Assembly (NCBI GenBank): GCA_031295725.1
Contig: JAUMNV010000170.1
Location: 1-9,792 of the forward strand
Length of the DNA stretch: 9,792 nucleotides
Reading direction: 5' to 3'
Origin: Collinsella sp.
GTDB lineage: Bacteria; Actinomycetota; Coriobacteriia; Coriobacteriales; Coriobacteriaceae
Position numbers and translations under genes: made by a program. The stretch's first letter is position 1; every line of letters begins with the position of its first letter. The notes beneath the pieces are model-generated. The model ran no database searches. It was not told the DNA's origin and worked only from the letters and a program-made list of their open reading frames with translations. Shown piece by piece: positions 1 through 5,706 of the stretch.

Positions 1-2
1 AC

Positions 3-137
3 TACTACGCGAGCGCCGAGGGCCCCGTCGCCCCGCGCCCGGTCCACTCCGCGCTCGACCTGTCCAAGCTCGAGGCTGCCGGCTTCCACATGCCCGACTG
101 GGAGGAAGAGCTGGGGGAGTACATCAAGACGCTCTAG
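3..137 (+). CDS. rmlD: dTDP-4-dehydrorhamnose reductase (RmlD-type), C-terminal end only
   Basis: Only the last 44 codons are inside the window, reading in frame from base 3 to a TAG at 135-137. The peptide has the pattern of the end of RmlD/RfbD: a Pro-Arg-Pro turn, then SALDLSKLEAAGF, then MPDWEEELGEYI. In this family that segment follows the Rossmann reductase core, and the Ser-x-Leu-Asp-x-Ser-Lys-Leu stretch is characteristic. The enzyme reduces dTDP-4-keto-rhamnose to dTDP-L-rhamnose in the cytoplasm, a sugar donor for cell-wall polysaccharides. In many Actinomycetota it is fused behind the 3,5-epimerase (RmlC); that cannot be tested here because the N-terminus is off the window. A terminator follows 27 bases after the stop, so the gene ends its transcription unit. 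The family call is fairly sure despite the short sequence. Confidence 0.78.
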   Translation, partial: YYASAEGPVAPRPVHSALDLSKLEAAGFHMPDWEEELGEYIKTL

Positions 138-164
138 CCGCCGCTATTGAATTGACGAGAGTAA

Positions 165-195
165 AAAAGCCGCCGCTTGTTAACGGCGGCTTTTC
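165..195 (+). terminator. Rho-independent terminator after the rmlD-like gene
   Basis: The stem GCCGCCG (169-175) pairs perfectly with CGGCGGC (184-190) around the 8-base loop CTTGTTAA. It is preceded by an A-run and followed by TTTTC, so the A-run and T-run can extend the stem. This is a textbook intrinsic terminator and is partly symmetrical, so it could also stop transcription entering from the right. Confidence 0.92.
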
Positions 196-373
196 TTATG
201 CGTGGCGTATAGCCCCGCTGCAAAAAGCGGCAAATGTCGCATGGTTTACTCTAAGCCTTACAATTACGACCAGATTCTTTGAAGAGGGCCTTGCTTAATT
301 AGTTATTTACTACTGAGTTTAGATAAAACGCTAGAACCTAAAGCAAATGACCTAAGACCAGCTTTTTGCTTAC

Positions 374-405
374 TGATCTTATCAACGACATAGCTGATAA
401 GATCA
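374..405. repeat. 11-bp perfect inverted repeat downstream of the transglutaminase-like gene
   Basis: TGATCTTATCA (374-384) and TGATAAGATCA (395-405) are perfect inverted copies separated by 10 bases. The structure sits 18 bases beyond the stop codon of the minus-strand gene, where a terminator would be expected. Neither strand has a clear T-run directly after the stem: on the minus strand the stem is followed by GTAAGCAAAAAG. It may be a degenerate terminator or an RNA 3'-end stabiliser. The rest of 200-373 shows no gene or other clear signal. Confidence 0.55.
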
Positions 406-422
406 AATGGCACCGGAATGGT

Positions 423-2195
423 CTAGGCGTATTCTTTGTTTTCTATCCAGGTGGCGTAGAAGTCCACTCTGCCCGAGGGGGCCGTGCCCGACACCTTCCC
501 CCCGTCGACGTAGCGGTAGAAGCTCCGCCCCTCCGGCAGCGCCCCGCCGTCCAGCTTCGCCCACCTGCCGTTGCCCGCGGCGTCGATGACGAACCACGCG
601 TCGTCGCAGTCGCGGTGGGCCTTCCAGCCCGCGAACGCCATCGGCCCGCAGGAGAAGCCCAGCACCGACGACGTCAGCGTGGCGGTCGGTGTGCCCACGA
701 CGACCCTCGTCGTCCTGGCGACGGCGGGCGCCGCGTCCGACCCGTGGTAGCGGATCGTGTAGGATGCGGGCTCCTTCCAGGTGGCGTAGAAGTCGAACCT
801 TGATATCCACTTGTACCCGGATTGCATGGCAACGATAGAATTGGCAGCAAGATCGGCCTTGGCGTCGGTCGTCTTCCACTCGCGCAGGTTCATCGCAAAG
901 GCGACGATGCCGTTCTGGATGCCACTGATGCTGGGCGGGAAAGACTGGTTGTCGGCGTCGATAGAGAACTTGTTCTCCTTTGCGTCGAGGTGCTGCTGGA
1001 TGCGATCGGCGTACTTGGCGGCCCATTCGTCGGCCTTGCCATTGTGGACGAAGTAGTTGTCTTTGAGGCTCGTCGAGCGGGTGGCGTACCCGTCGGCAGT
1101 GTAGATTTTGGCGTGTCCCTTGTGCGCGATTGCCATGAGTTCATCGGTGATACAGAAGTACAGGTGGCGCTGGTCAAGGTCGCCATAGAAATTGTCGGAT
1201 GTGTCGTCCCAGGTGCAGTCGACCTGGTACCATTTTCCGTCGAGCTTAACCGCATTCCAGGTGTGGCCGTCATAGGTATCGCGGGTCTCTGAATTAATGA
1301 TGCCGACAGCGGTGAGCAGCTTGGAATAGGCGCTTTCATACGCCTGACAGGTGCCCACGCCGCGCGTGAGTGCGCTCTCGGCAGATGACCACTTCAGCGA
1401 GTTGTCGTACTCAAGCTGATTTAGAAGCCAGTCATGAAGATAAAGGGCCATTTCATATTCAAAGCCATTTGTGTTTTGCTTGGCCTGCGACACTGCTTTA
1501 TTGACAATGCTCGCAACGCTGGGATACGCATCATCTGCAACCTGGATATACGAGTTGGTGCGCAAGTAGTAAACGCCCGACGCCTTGTCCATGAGGTAAA
1601 AGCGGAAGTTATATGATCCGGTAGCCGTCGTTGTGAACGTAAAGTCGTGGCTAGCGCACGCGTCGGTGAACTTTGTCCACTCTCCGCGGCTTGGGTCGGC
1701 GACCGACTCGTAGGCATACTCATTGGGGTTGGAGTAAGAGGGCGCATCCATGCGGAAAAGATAGCTGCCACTGCCACCTGTTGCGCTCACGTGGAAAGTC
1801 GTTGGCTGTCCAAGTACTGGATCGTTCCATTCGACGGTGAGGGTGACACTGCCGCTGGTGGCGCTATCGCTGTGCTGATATCCACTTACTGCGGCCTTTG
1901 TGGATTGTTCCGAATCAGACGACATGTCGGAAGTTAGGGAAACCTGAGGTTTCGCCTGATGTGAAATTGGATTCGCGAGATCTGAATCATTTTTGATGGA
2001 CTCATTGCCGATCTCGCTTGTATCAATGTCGCCCGTCATACTGGTGCCCGAATTGTCCGCTGCGCCAGTATCAAACTGCTCCAAGGTGTTTTCTTGAAGC
2101 CGTTCTTCTTCCGCTAAAACCCTTACAGGTATTGCTGCGCTAAGCATGGATACGCAAAGAACTGCGCAGAGCGAGCGGTAAAAGACTCGTTTCAT
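423..2195 (-). CDS. secreted transglutaminase-like protein with C-terminal InlB-type modules
   Basis: Encodes 590 residues. The ATG at 2195 is chosen because GAGAGG (2208-2203) lies 7 bases upstream and it opens directly into a signal peptide: MKR, hydrophobic core to about residue 22, likely cleavage after VRVLA (28). An upstream in-frame ATG at 2252 would put 19 charged residues before the signal. Residues 30-110 are Ser/Asp/Glu-rich and probably disordered; 115-220 look like a beta-sandwich. Residues ~245-345 carry a transglutaminase-like core with Cys283 (GVGTCQAYE), His311 (YDGHTWNAV) and Asp326 (WYQVDCTWDD), the papain-like triad of the family; such proteins act as proteases or crosslinkers and the reaction here is not determinable. 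Residues 411-473 and 474-583 each end in R-[FV]-DFYATW, resembling InlB B/Listeria-Bacteroides repeats. No sortase motif or C-terminal membrane helix follows, so it is secreted or held non-covalently. The DNA for the last module is much more GC-rich than the rest. Confidence 0.85.
   Translation of the reverse strand: MKRVFYRSLCAVLCVSMLSAAIPVRVLAEEERLQENTLEQFDTGAADNSGTSMTGDIDTSEIGNESIKNDSDLANPISHQAKPQVSLTSDMSSDSEQSTKAAVSGYQHSDSATSGSVTLTVEWNDPVLGQPTTFHVSATGGSGSYLFRMDAPSYSNPNEYAYESVADPSRGEWTKFTDACASHDFTFTTTATGSYNFRFYLMDKASGVYYLRTNSYIQVADDAYPSVASIVNKAVSQAKQNTNGFEYEMALYLHDWLLNQLEYDNSLKWSSAESALTRGVGTCQAYESAYSKLLTAVGIINSETRDTYDGHTWNAVKLDGKWYQVDCTWDDTSDNFYGDLDQRHLYFCITDELMAIAHKGHAKIYTADGYATRSTSLKDNYFVHNGKADEWAAKYADRIQQHLDAKENKFSIDADNQSFPPSISGIQNGIVAFAMNLREWKTTDAKADLAANSIVAMQSGYKWISRFDFYATWKEPASYTIRYHGSDAAPAVARTTRVVVGTPTATLTSSVLGFSCGPMAFAGWKAHRDCDDAWFVIDAAGNGRWAKLDGGALPEGRSFYRYVDGGKVSGTAPSGRVDFYATWIENKEYA
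447..464. repeat. 18-bp direct repeat, copy 1 (end of the last InlB-type module)
   Basis: CCAGGTGGCGTAGAAGTC is identical to bases 777-794. On the minus strand it encodes the D-F-Y-A-T-W end of the final C-terminal module (residues 578-583 of the protein). The two copies lie exactly 330 bases (110 codons) apart, so recombination between them would keep the reading frame. Confidence 0.9.
777..794. repeat. 18-bp direct repeat, copy 2 (end of the penultimate module)
   Basis: Identical to 447-464, encoding D-F-Y-A-T-W at residues 468-473. The base composition of the gene changes close to this point: the side toward 447 is strongly GC-rich, the other side is moderate. Confidence 0.9.
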
Positions 2196-2363
2196 AGCGG
2201 TGCCTCTCGATAAGGTGGGCGCCAAGGCCCGGAGGCGGCGCCAGACCAACACTCCGTGTATATGTAAGTGGGGTTAATTTTACGGTAACACCAGTCAACA
2301 ACTGCGAACTTTTTGGACAAAGTTGGGGAGGGGAGAGGGGTACTTGGGACAGTTTGGCACTGA

Positions 2364-2390
2364 TTGATTTTTCGTAATCATGTCTATAAA
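2364..2390 (+). promoter_or_regulatory. possible promoter for the DUF2971-like gene
   Basis: TTGATT (2364-2369) and TATAAA (2385-2390) resemble -35 and -10 boxes, with a spacing of 15 bases, shorter than the ideal 17. They lie 49 bases before the chosen ATG at 2439. The surrounding stretch is AT-rich, in contrast to the GC-rich leader of the divergent gene. The evidence is weak and rests on consensus matching only. Confidence 0.28.
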
Positions 2391-2438
2391 TTTTGATGAA
2401 CAGTGATATGGATTCATTGTTATAGTTTGGAGCCAAAC

Positions 2439-3266
2439 ATGGAAGCACCCGCCGTTCTCCATCATTATGCAAGCCTAGATACGCTGGCCTTGATTCTGCA
2501 TAATCGGACTATCAGGTTCAGCCGGTTAGATAAGGTTGATGACCCGCAAGAACAGCGTTCAGCAGACTCTCAAAATCTTGGAAAAATGAAGCTCGTCAGT
2601 TGTTGGACCTCTTCTGATGAGGAGAGTATCCCCATGTGGCGCGAGTACGCTGGAGCTGAATGTGGAGTAAGAATCCAAATGAAGAGTCATCCGTTTAAGC
2701 GGTACTCTGTGTCTACCGAAAGCCTAAGTAAGTTATCTAGTGACGCAGTTTTGAATGCTCTTGGTAGCAAGTTTGATGGACTTCAATTGCCGCTCGAAGA
2801 CTTTTGGGATAAAAAATTTCATTTTAAAGAAATGGCCCGAAGCGTTGAGATGCTTCATGAAGTCCAGTATACGAACGATAAGTCGCTTCTGTTTCCAAAG
2901 TTGATCCGTAACTGCGAAAACGGCTGGATAGAAGCCGATTTAAACACACTTGGGATTCACAAAGCTACTGCCTGGTCATACCAAAACGAATGGCGATATG
3001 TTTTGACGGCAGTTCCTGTGGGCATCGCCTCTGTAATCAAGGGTGATGTTGAAGCAGTTAAGAGGGCCACTGAGGTCATACTTGATAGATGCGATCCCGA
3101 AATTCCTTCCTTTTACGATTTGATTATCTCAGACGAAGCATTTTCTTCGATGAAGATCGTCGCTTCCCCAAAGATGACGCCGGGCAACCGAATAATTCTG
3201 GATGCGTTAGTGCAGAAATACGCACCTGGCATTGATGTTGCAGAAAGCTCGATTGAGCTTTCTTAA
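2439..3266 (+). CDS. DUF2971-like protein of unknown function
   Basis: Encodes 275 residues. The ATG at 2439 is preferred over an in-frame GTG at 2403 because GGAG (2429-2432) lies 6 bases before it, and family similarity begins right after it. The sequence fits the DUF2971 pattern: LHHYASLDTL at 7-16, an FSRLDKVDDPQE block at 27-38 (like the family's F-x-x-P-x-x-FNDP-[FY]-E), LVSCWTSS at 52-59, PMWREYA at 65-71 (compare P-M-W-x-x-Y-A), and WSYQNEWRYVL at 179-189 with the conserved Glu-Trp-Arg. Its length is ordinary for the family. No signal peptide or membrane helix is seen, so it should be cytoplasmic. Its biochemical activity is not known to me; relatives occur scattered in accessory regions. 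The gene stands alone, divergent from the transglutaminase-like gene and followed by a hairpin. It is visibly AT-richer than the flanking surface genes, suggesting transfer. Confidence 0.75.
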   Translation: MEAPAVLHHYASLDTLALILHNRTIRFSRLDKVDDPQEQRSADSQNLGKMKLVSCWTSSDEESIPMWREYAGAECGVRIQMKSHPFKRYSVSTESLSKLSSDAVLNALGSKFDGLQLPLEDFWDKKFHFKEMARSVEMLHEVQYTNDKSLLFPKLIRNCENGWIEADLNTLGIHKATAWSYQNEWRYVLTAVPVGIASVIKGDVEAVKRATEVILDRCDPEIPSFYDLIISDEAFSSMKIVASPKMTPGNRIILDALVQKYAPGIDVAESSIELS

Positions 3267-3280
3267 ATAGACAACAATGT

Positions 3281-3314
3281 GATGTCGGAGGCCCCATGGG
3301 TTGTCTCCGACATC
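3281..3314. repeat. 10-bp perfect inverted repeat after the DUF2971-like gene
   Basis: GATGTCGGAG (3281-3290) pairs perfectly with CTCCGACATC (3305-3314) across a 14-base loop that itself contains CCCATGGG. It begins 14 bases after the TAA of the DUF2971-like gene, the usual place for a transcription end. There is no T-run after the stem on the plus strand, so it is not a canonical intrinsic terminator. Confidence 0.6.
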
Positions 3315-3530
3315 ATGGTGGGGGAGCCGATACTCTTCTAGCCTCTTTCTTCTCATGCAATGCGTAAGAAGTCAGATCGTGCCCTGAGTCGCTTCAGTAG
3401 TACTTACTGATAAGTACCTATCTGCTGTAGGGGGCTTTCAGAAAACTGAGTATTTGCTCGCTTGAGTGCTGCTGATTATCGCGAAACGGAACCGCTGATA
3501 ACGCAAGTCGGCACCGGGGCCGTTTTATTG
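3315..3530. other. non-coding stretch with a small hairpin, probably IS21-type end debris
   Basis: No gene is supported here. GTACTTA (3400-3406) and TAAGTAC (3411-3417) form a 7-bp stem with a 4-base CTGA loop. GCTGATTATCGC (3469-3480) and GCTGATAACGC (3494-3504) are similar short direct repeats just beyond the end of the istB fragment. IS21-type elements often carry short repeats near their ends, so this may be the remains of one end, but no terminal sequence is recognised. Confidence 0.35.
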
Positions 3531-3717
3531 CTAGCGGTTCGCCCCGCGGCGCTGCCGCATGTTTGCCTCGCCCATGTCGACCCATACCGCTTTGTGCGCG
3601 ATCCTGTCCATGGTCGCGTCCGCGTGGACCCCGCCGACGAGCCTCGGGTGCCAGTCCTTCTTCTTGAACTGGGTGCAGAGGACGGTCGATGTTGCCGTAC
3701 CTCAGCTCCATCAGCAT
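3531..3717 (-). pseudogene. istB: istB fragment: C-terminal end of an IS21-family helper ATPase, frameshifted
   Basis: Read on the minus strand from 3717, the first codons give MELRYGN, as in the IstB segment before the Ser-Thr sensor motif. After a shift of frame near 3694-3700 the reading continues as STVLCTQFKKKDWHPRL, then VHADATMDRIAHKAV, then DMGEANMRQR, to a TAG at 3531-3533. This closely follows the C-terminal IstB pattern (RST-x-x-x-[CT]-SQ-x-x-x-x-x-WH-x-x-L, then A-D-A-[IT]-[ML]-DR-[IL]-x-H-x-A, then G-x-[SN]-MR). IstB is the AAA+ ATPase that assists the IS21 transposase IstA. The Walker A/B part and all of istA are absent, so this is dead debris. Its high GC and tight match suggest a fairly recent element of the host lineage. 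The family call is confident; the exact frameshift base is not. Confidence 0.8.
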
Positions 3718-3812
3718 TGGCCTGAACTCAATCTGGAAGCCGAATCAGAGAATCATGAATGCGGAGCGATAATCATGGCATTGTAAATTGATTTTTAGTA
3801 GCGGAGGAGACA

Positions 3813-4454
3813 ATGAACCTAACGAATCTACCTGAGTACATCTCAGCGATTGTGGCAATCATCGCGTTGCTCATTTCTTGTTACCAAGCTCGTCTCAGCA
3901 ATAAACAGTCTCTATTCAATCGACGTTTAAATATTTGGATAACCGTCGATAAACTCATGAGCGTTTACGCAAAAAACGCGAAGAAATTGGAACATGATGA
4001 CGAACCGCAAATGGCTATCGACCTGCTATTTGCTTTGCTAACTAACACCACGTACTTGCAATCAATTTCAATCTCAATAAATCATGTGTTAGATGCCGAC
4101 CCTCAACTTAAATTGCATTTAAAACTTGATGAAATGAAATCGCTCGCCATGGAGGCGAATTTTTGCTTCAAAGGAAAGAGTGGAGACGCAATAGCCGAGT
4201 TCATAGAAGCTTATCAATCCCTTTTGTTTTCAATGTATCAGTATCAGATTTTATTAAATACGATGTCTCAGAGTGCAAAGGAATATCAATGGACGCTTGA
4301 ACAGGCTTCTGAAAAGTTACATGAGCCCAACCAACGGAAAGATCTCTTTGAGAAAGAAGACGCTCTTGCCGCGTCATACAAGACTCTATGTCAGCAAAAC
4401 AAGCGGGATGCAATTCAGCGGCAAATACAACTAGCAGGCCCTATATGGCGCTGA
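3813..4454 (+). CDS. small single-pass membrane protein, unknown function
   Basis: Encodes 213 residues starting at an ATG with a strong ribosome binding site: GGAGGAG at 3803-3809. Residues 8-24 (EYISAIVAIIALLISC) form one hydrophobic helix followed by QARLSNKQSLFNRRL. The positive charges after the helix predict a very short outside N-terminus and a cytoplasmic body. Residues 30-213 look almost entirely alpha-helical with no recognised catalytic motif; the end, from about 155, is rich in Glu, Lys and Gln and may form coiled coil. I do not recognise the family by name, although proteins with a terminal helix followed by a SNKQSLF-[ND]-[KR]-R-like segment are common in phage-related and accessory regions. 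The gene lies between the istB fragment and the IS1595-like remnant, with no gene close enough for an operon, and is AT-rich like the rest of the island. Confidence 0.72.
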   Translation: MNLTNLPEYISAIVAIIALLISCYQARLSNKQSLFNRRLNIWITVDKLMSVYAKNAKKLEHDDEPQMAIDLLFALLTNTTYLQSISISINHVLDADPQLKLHLKLDEMKSLAMEANFCFKGKSGDAIAEFIEAYQSLLFSMYQYQILLNTMSQSAKEYQWTLEQASEKLHEPNQRKDLFEKEDALAASYKTLCQQNKRDAIQRQIQLAGPIWR

Positions 4455-4488
4455 GTAAATTGATGGATTACGGGATGATTAGTAATGC

Positions 4489-4503
4489 AACGGTTCAGAT
4501 AAC
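4489..4503 (+). repeat. terminal inverted repeat, left end of IS1595-like remnant
   Basis: AACGGTTCAGATAAC, matched by the reverse complement of 5487-5501 (AACAGTTTAGATAAC) at 13 of 15 positions. It lies just outside the 3' end of the broken transposase, where a terminal repeat is expected. Confidence 0.7.
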
Positions 4504-4542
4504 GCGACTTACCGCACCTACCCCAAGCTGCGGTAAGTCGCG
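4503..4542. repeat. 14-bp perfect hairpin spanning the transposase stop codon
   Basis: CGCGACTTACCGCA (4503-4516) and TGCGGTAAGTCGCG (4529-4542) are perfect inverted copies around a 12-base loop. The loop carries the transposase stop (TAG on the minus strand, 4518-4520). The right arm codes for the last transposase residues (A-T-Y-R) and the left arm overlaps the final base of the terminal repeat. It may act as a terminator for the transposase message or as part of the IS end structure. Confidence 0.75.
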
Positions 4543-5480
4543 TCCGTCATCAGGATATGACGCACCACCCTTTCGGTCGGGTCCCATCTGTCCCTGGCCT
4601 GATTGACCCGGAAGAGCTAGACGTACCAGTCGAGGTAGGCCTGCAGGTTCCGCGGCGGCATTCCCGTGAAGCGCCAAAGGTAGCGCTTGAGCCAAGAGCA
4701 CAGGTCGTTCGCCATCTCCATCCGCTCTAGGTAGACCGGGTCGTTCACGTCGGCCAGTATGCCTCGCTCTCGAGCCCGCCGTCCCTGACCAACGCGTTGT
4801 GCGCCTTCTTAAGGTCGTGGATGGGCAGCGACCCGGGCAACATTCTGCTGCCCATGGCCTTCCTTACGCGCGCCGAGCTGGGCTTCCCGTGGCCGAGGAC
4901 GACCGCGACGGGGTTCTTATGGACATCGAAGGCGACTCAGACGCACGGCCTTTGTCGGGATAGACCACGCTTATGCACCTGTTTGTAACCCTTGGAGGGG
5001 TCTGTGTCGTTGATGTGGGTCTCGTCAATCCAGAAGGTGTCGCACAGTACAAACCGGTCCTGGTAGCCGGTTACCGTGGCGAGCGCGCGGCGCCGCCGCT
5101 CGAAGTCCGTCTTGTGGCTGACGCCGCACAGCTCGCCGCGCACTCACGGGGACGATGGGGCGCATGAGTCTAATGAATGTGACCCAGACAGGGAGCACCT
5201 TTCGGCAGTGCTCAAGGATGGCGCTCGTGAGGGAGGTGAGCCTCCCGCCGCAGCGACGAGTCTCGTCGACGGCTTCTCAGTGCAGCAGGAACTCGTCGGC
5301 GGGGAGGCCTGCCACGAGCGCCCCGAAGGGGTTTGCCTTTCCCATATGGATCTGTCCCATCCGCCTGAACGCCCGCCCGGAGGGATTGTCGCCAAACAAA
5401 GATCCGGGTCGGCACTCGGGCAAATTCACTGTTTGGCTCGGAAGGACATAGTATTCGGGGGCCTTGCGGTCCCCGACTCA
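4518..5480 (-). pseudogene. IS1595-family DDE transposase, broken by stops and frameshifts
   Basis: Joining frames on the minus strand gives most of a transposase. An N-terminal region (about 5460-5280) leads to FLLH, then a TGA (5277-5279), then RCGGRLTSLTSAIL. A frameshift near 5150 leads into ELCGVSHKTDFERRR, followed by the catalytic segment DTFWIDETHINDTD, GYKQVHKRGLSRQR, a TGA at 4937-4939, VAFDVHKNPVAVVLGHGKPS, then PIHDLKKAHNALV, a frameshift near 4757, DPVYLERMEMANDLCSWLKR, FTGMPPRNLQAYLDWYV, a TAG at 4617-4619, and LFRVNQARDRW to the final stop at 4518-4520. WIDET with a following HGKPS and HDLKKAHN is the IS1595/ISXO2 signature: the DDE-type catalytic core that cuts and rejoins DNA. 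At least three in-frame stops and two or more frameshifts mean it cannot make active enzyme. I infer it is long inactive, though the preserved motifs show the family clearly. Confidence 0.85.
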
Positions 5481-5486
5481 TCACCT

Positions 5487-5501
5487 GTTATCTAAACTGT
5501 T
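5487..5501 (-). repeat. terminal inverted repeat, right end of IS1595-like remnant
   Basis: On the minus strand this reads AACAGTTTAGATAAC, matching the left end at all but positions 4 and 8. It lies just upstream of the apparent transposase start. Confidence 0.7.
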
Positions 5502-5530
5502 ATAAAGTCAAAAATAACGAATTAATCGAT

Positions 5531-5558
5531 CCCTGGGGACAATATTAGTTCCCTAGGG
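5531..5558. repeat. imperfect inverted repeat upstream of the HEPN protein gene
   Basis: CCCTGGGGAC (5531-5540) can pair with GTTCCC-T-AGGG (5548-5558) with one G-T wobble and one bulged T, leaving an AATATTA loop. Each arm is also nearly palindromic on its own (CCCTGGGG, CCCTAGGGG), and CGAT flanks both sides (5527-5530, 5561-5564). It is the only GC-rich block in an AT-rich 200-base leader. It could be a binding site or the hairpin of a decayed element. Confidence 0.45.
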
Positions 5559-5630
5559 GGCGATTTCAATTATTGCGCTAATTTTCGTAGTTGAAGCATC
5601 AGTACGTTTGTAACTAGAAGCAAATATTGC

Positions 5631-5658
5631 TTGTAATGCACTATCTATTCCATATGTT
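5631..5658 (+). promoter_or_regulatory. possible promoter for the HEPN protein gene
   Basis: TTGTAA (5631-5636) and TATGTT (5653-5658) are separated by 16 bases and lie 48 bases before the chosen start codon. Each box matches the sigma-70 consensus at about four of six positions. A second TTGTAA occurs at 5608-5613. This is a consensus match only. Confidence 0.27.
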
Positions 5659-5691
5659 TAGCATGACAATTGGTACAAACAAGCGAATGTG

Positions 5692-5699
5692 AAAGAGGA
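5692..5699 (+). promoter_or_regulatory. ribosome binding site deciding the start of the HEPN protein gene
   Basis: AAAGAGGA places its GG 8 bases before the ATG at 5707 but only 2 bases before the in-frame ATG at 5701, and it overlaps the GTG at 5689. The spacing therefore favours 5707. Confidence 0.6.
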
Positions 5700-5706
5700 C
5701 ATGAAA

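Larger units (their letters stand above)
4489..5501 (-). mobile_element. degenerate IS1595-family (ISXO2-like) insertion sequence
   Basis: The element is bounded by inverted repeats at 4489-4503 and 5487-5501 that match at 13 of 15 positions, and it contains one broken DDE transposase on the minus strand. The ~1.0 kb length fits IS1595-family elements. The flanking 8-mers (4481-4488 AGTAATGC, 5502-5509 ATAAAGTC) are not identical, so no target duplication can be claimed; either it has decayed or the true tips lie a few bases away. It sits in AT-rich DNA between the small membrane protein gene and the HEPN protein gene, and it is itself GC-rich, so it probably came from the host genome's own pool of elements. 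Confidence 0.78.

Noticed and set aside
423..1026. Other open frames on both strands within the GC-rich 3' part of the transglutaminase-like gene
   Set aside because: Arg/Pro-rich shadow translations without motifs. The transglutaminase-like frame is continuous through the region with recognisable module ends.
3462..3786. Plus-strand small open frames over the istB fragment
   Set aside because: They are antisense to a clearly recognisable istB remnant and show no motif of their own.
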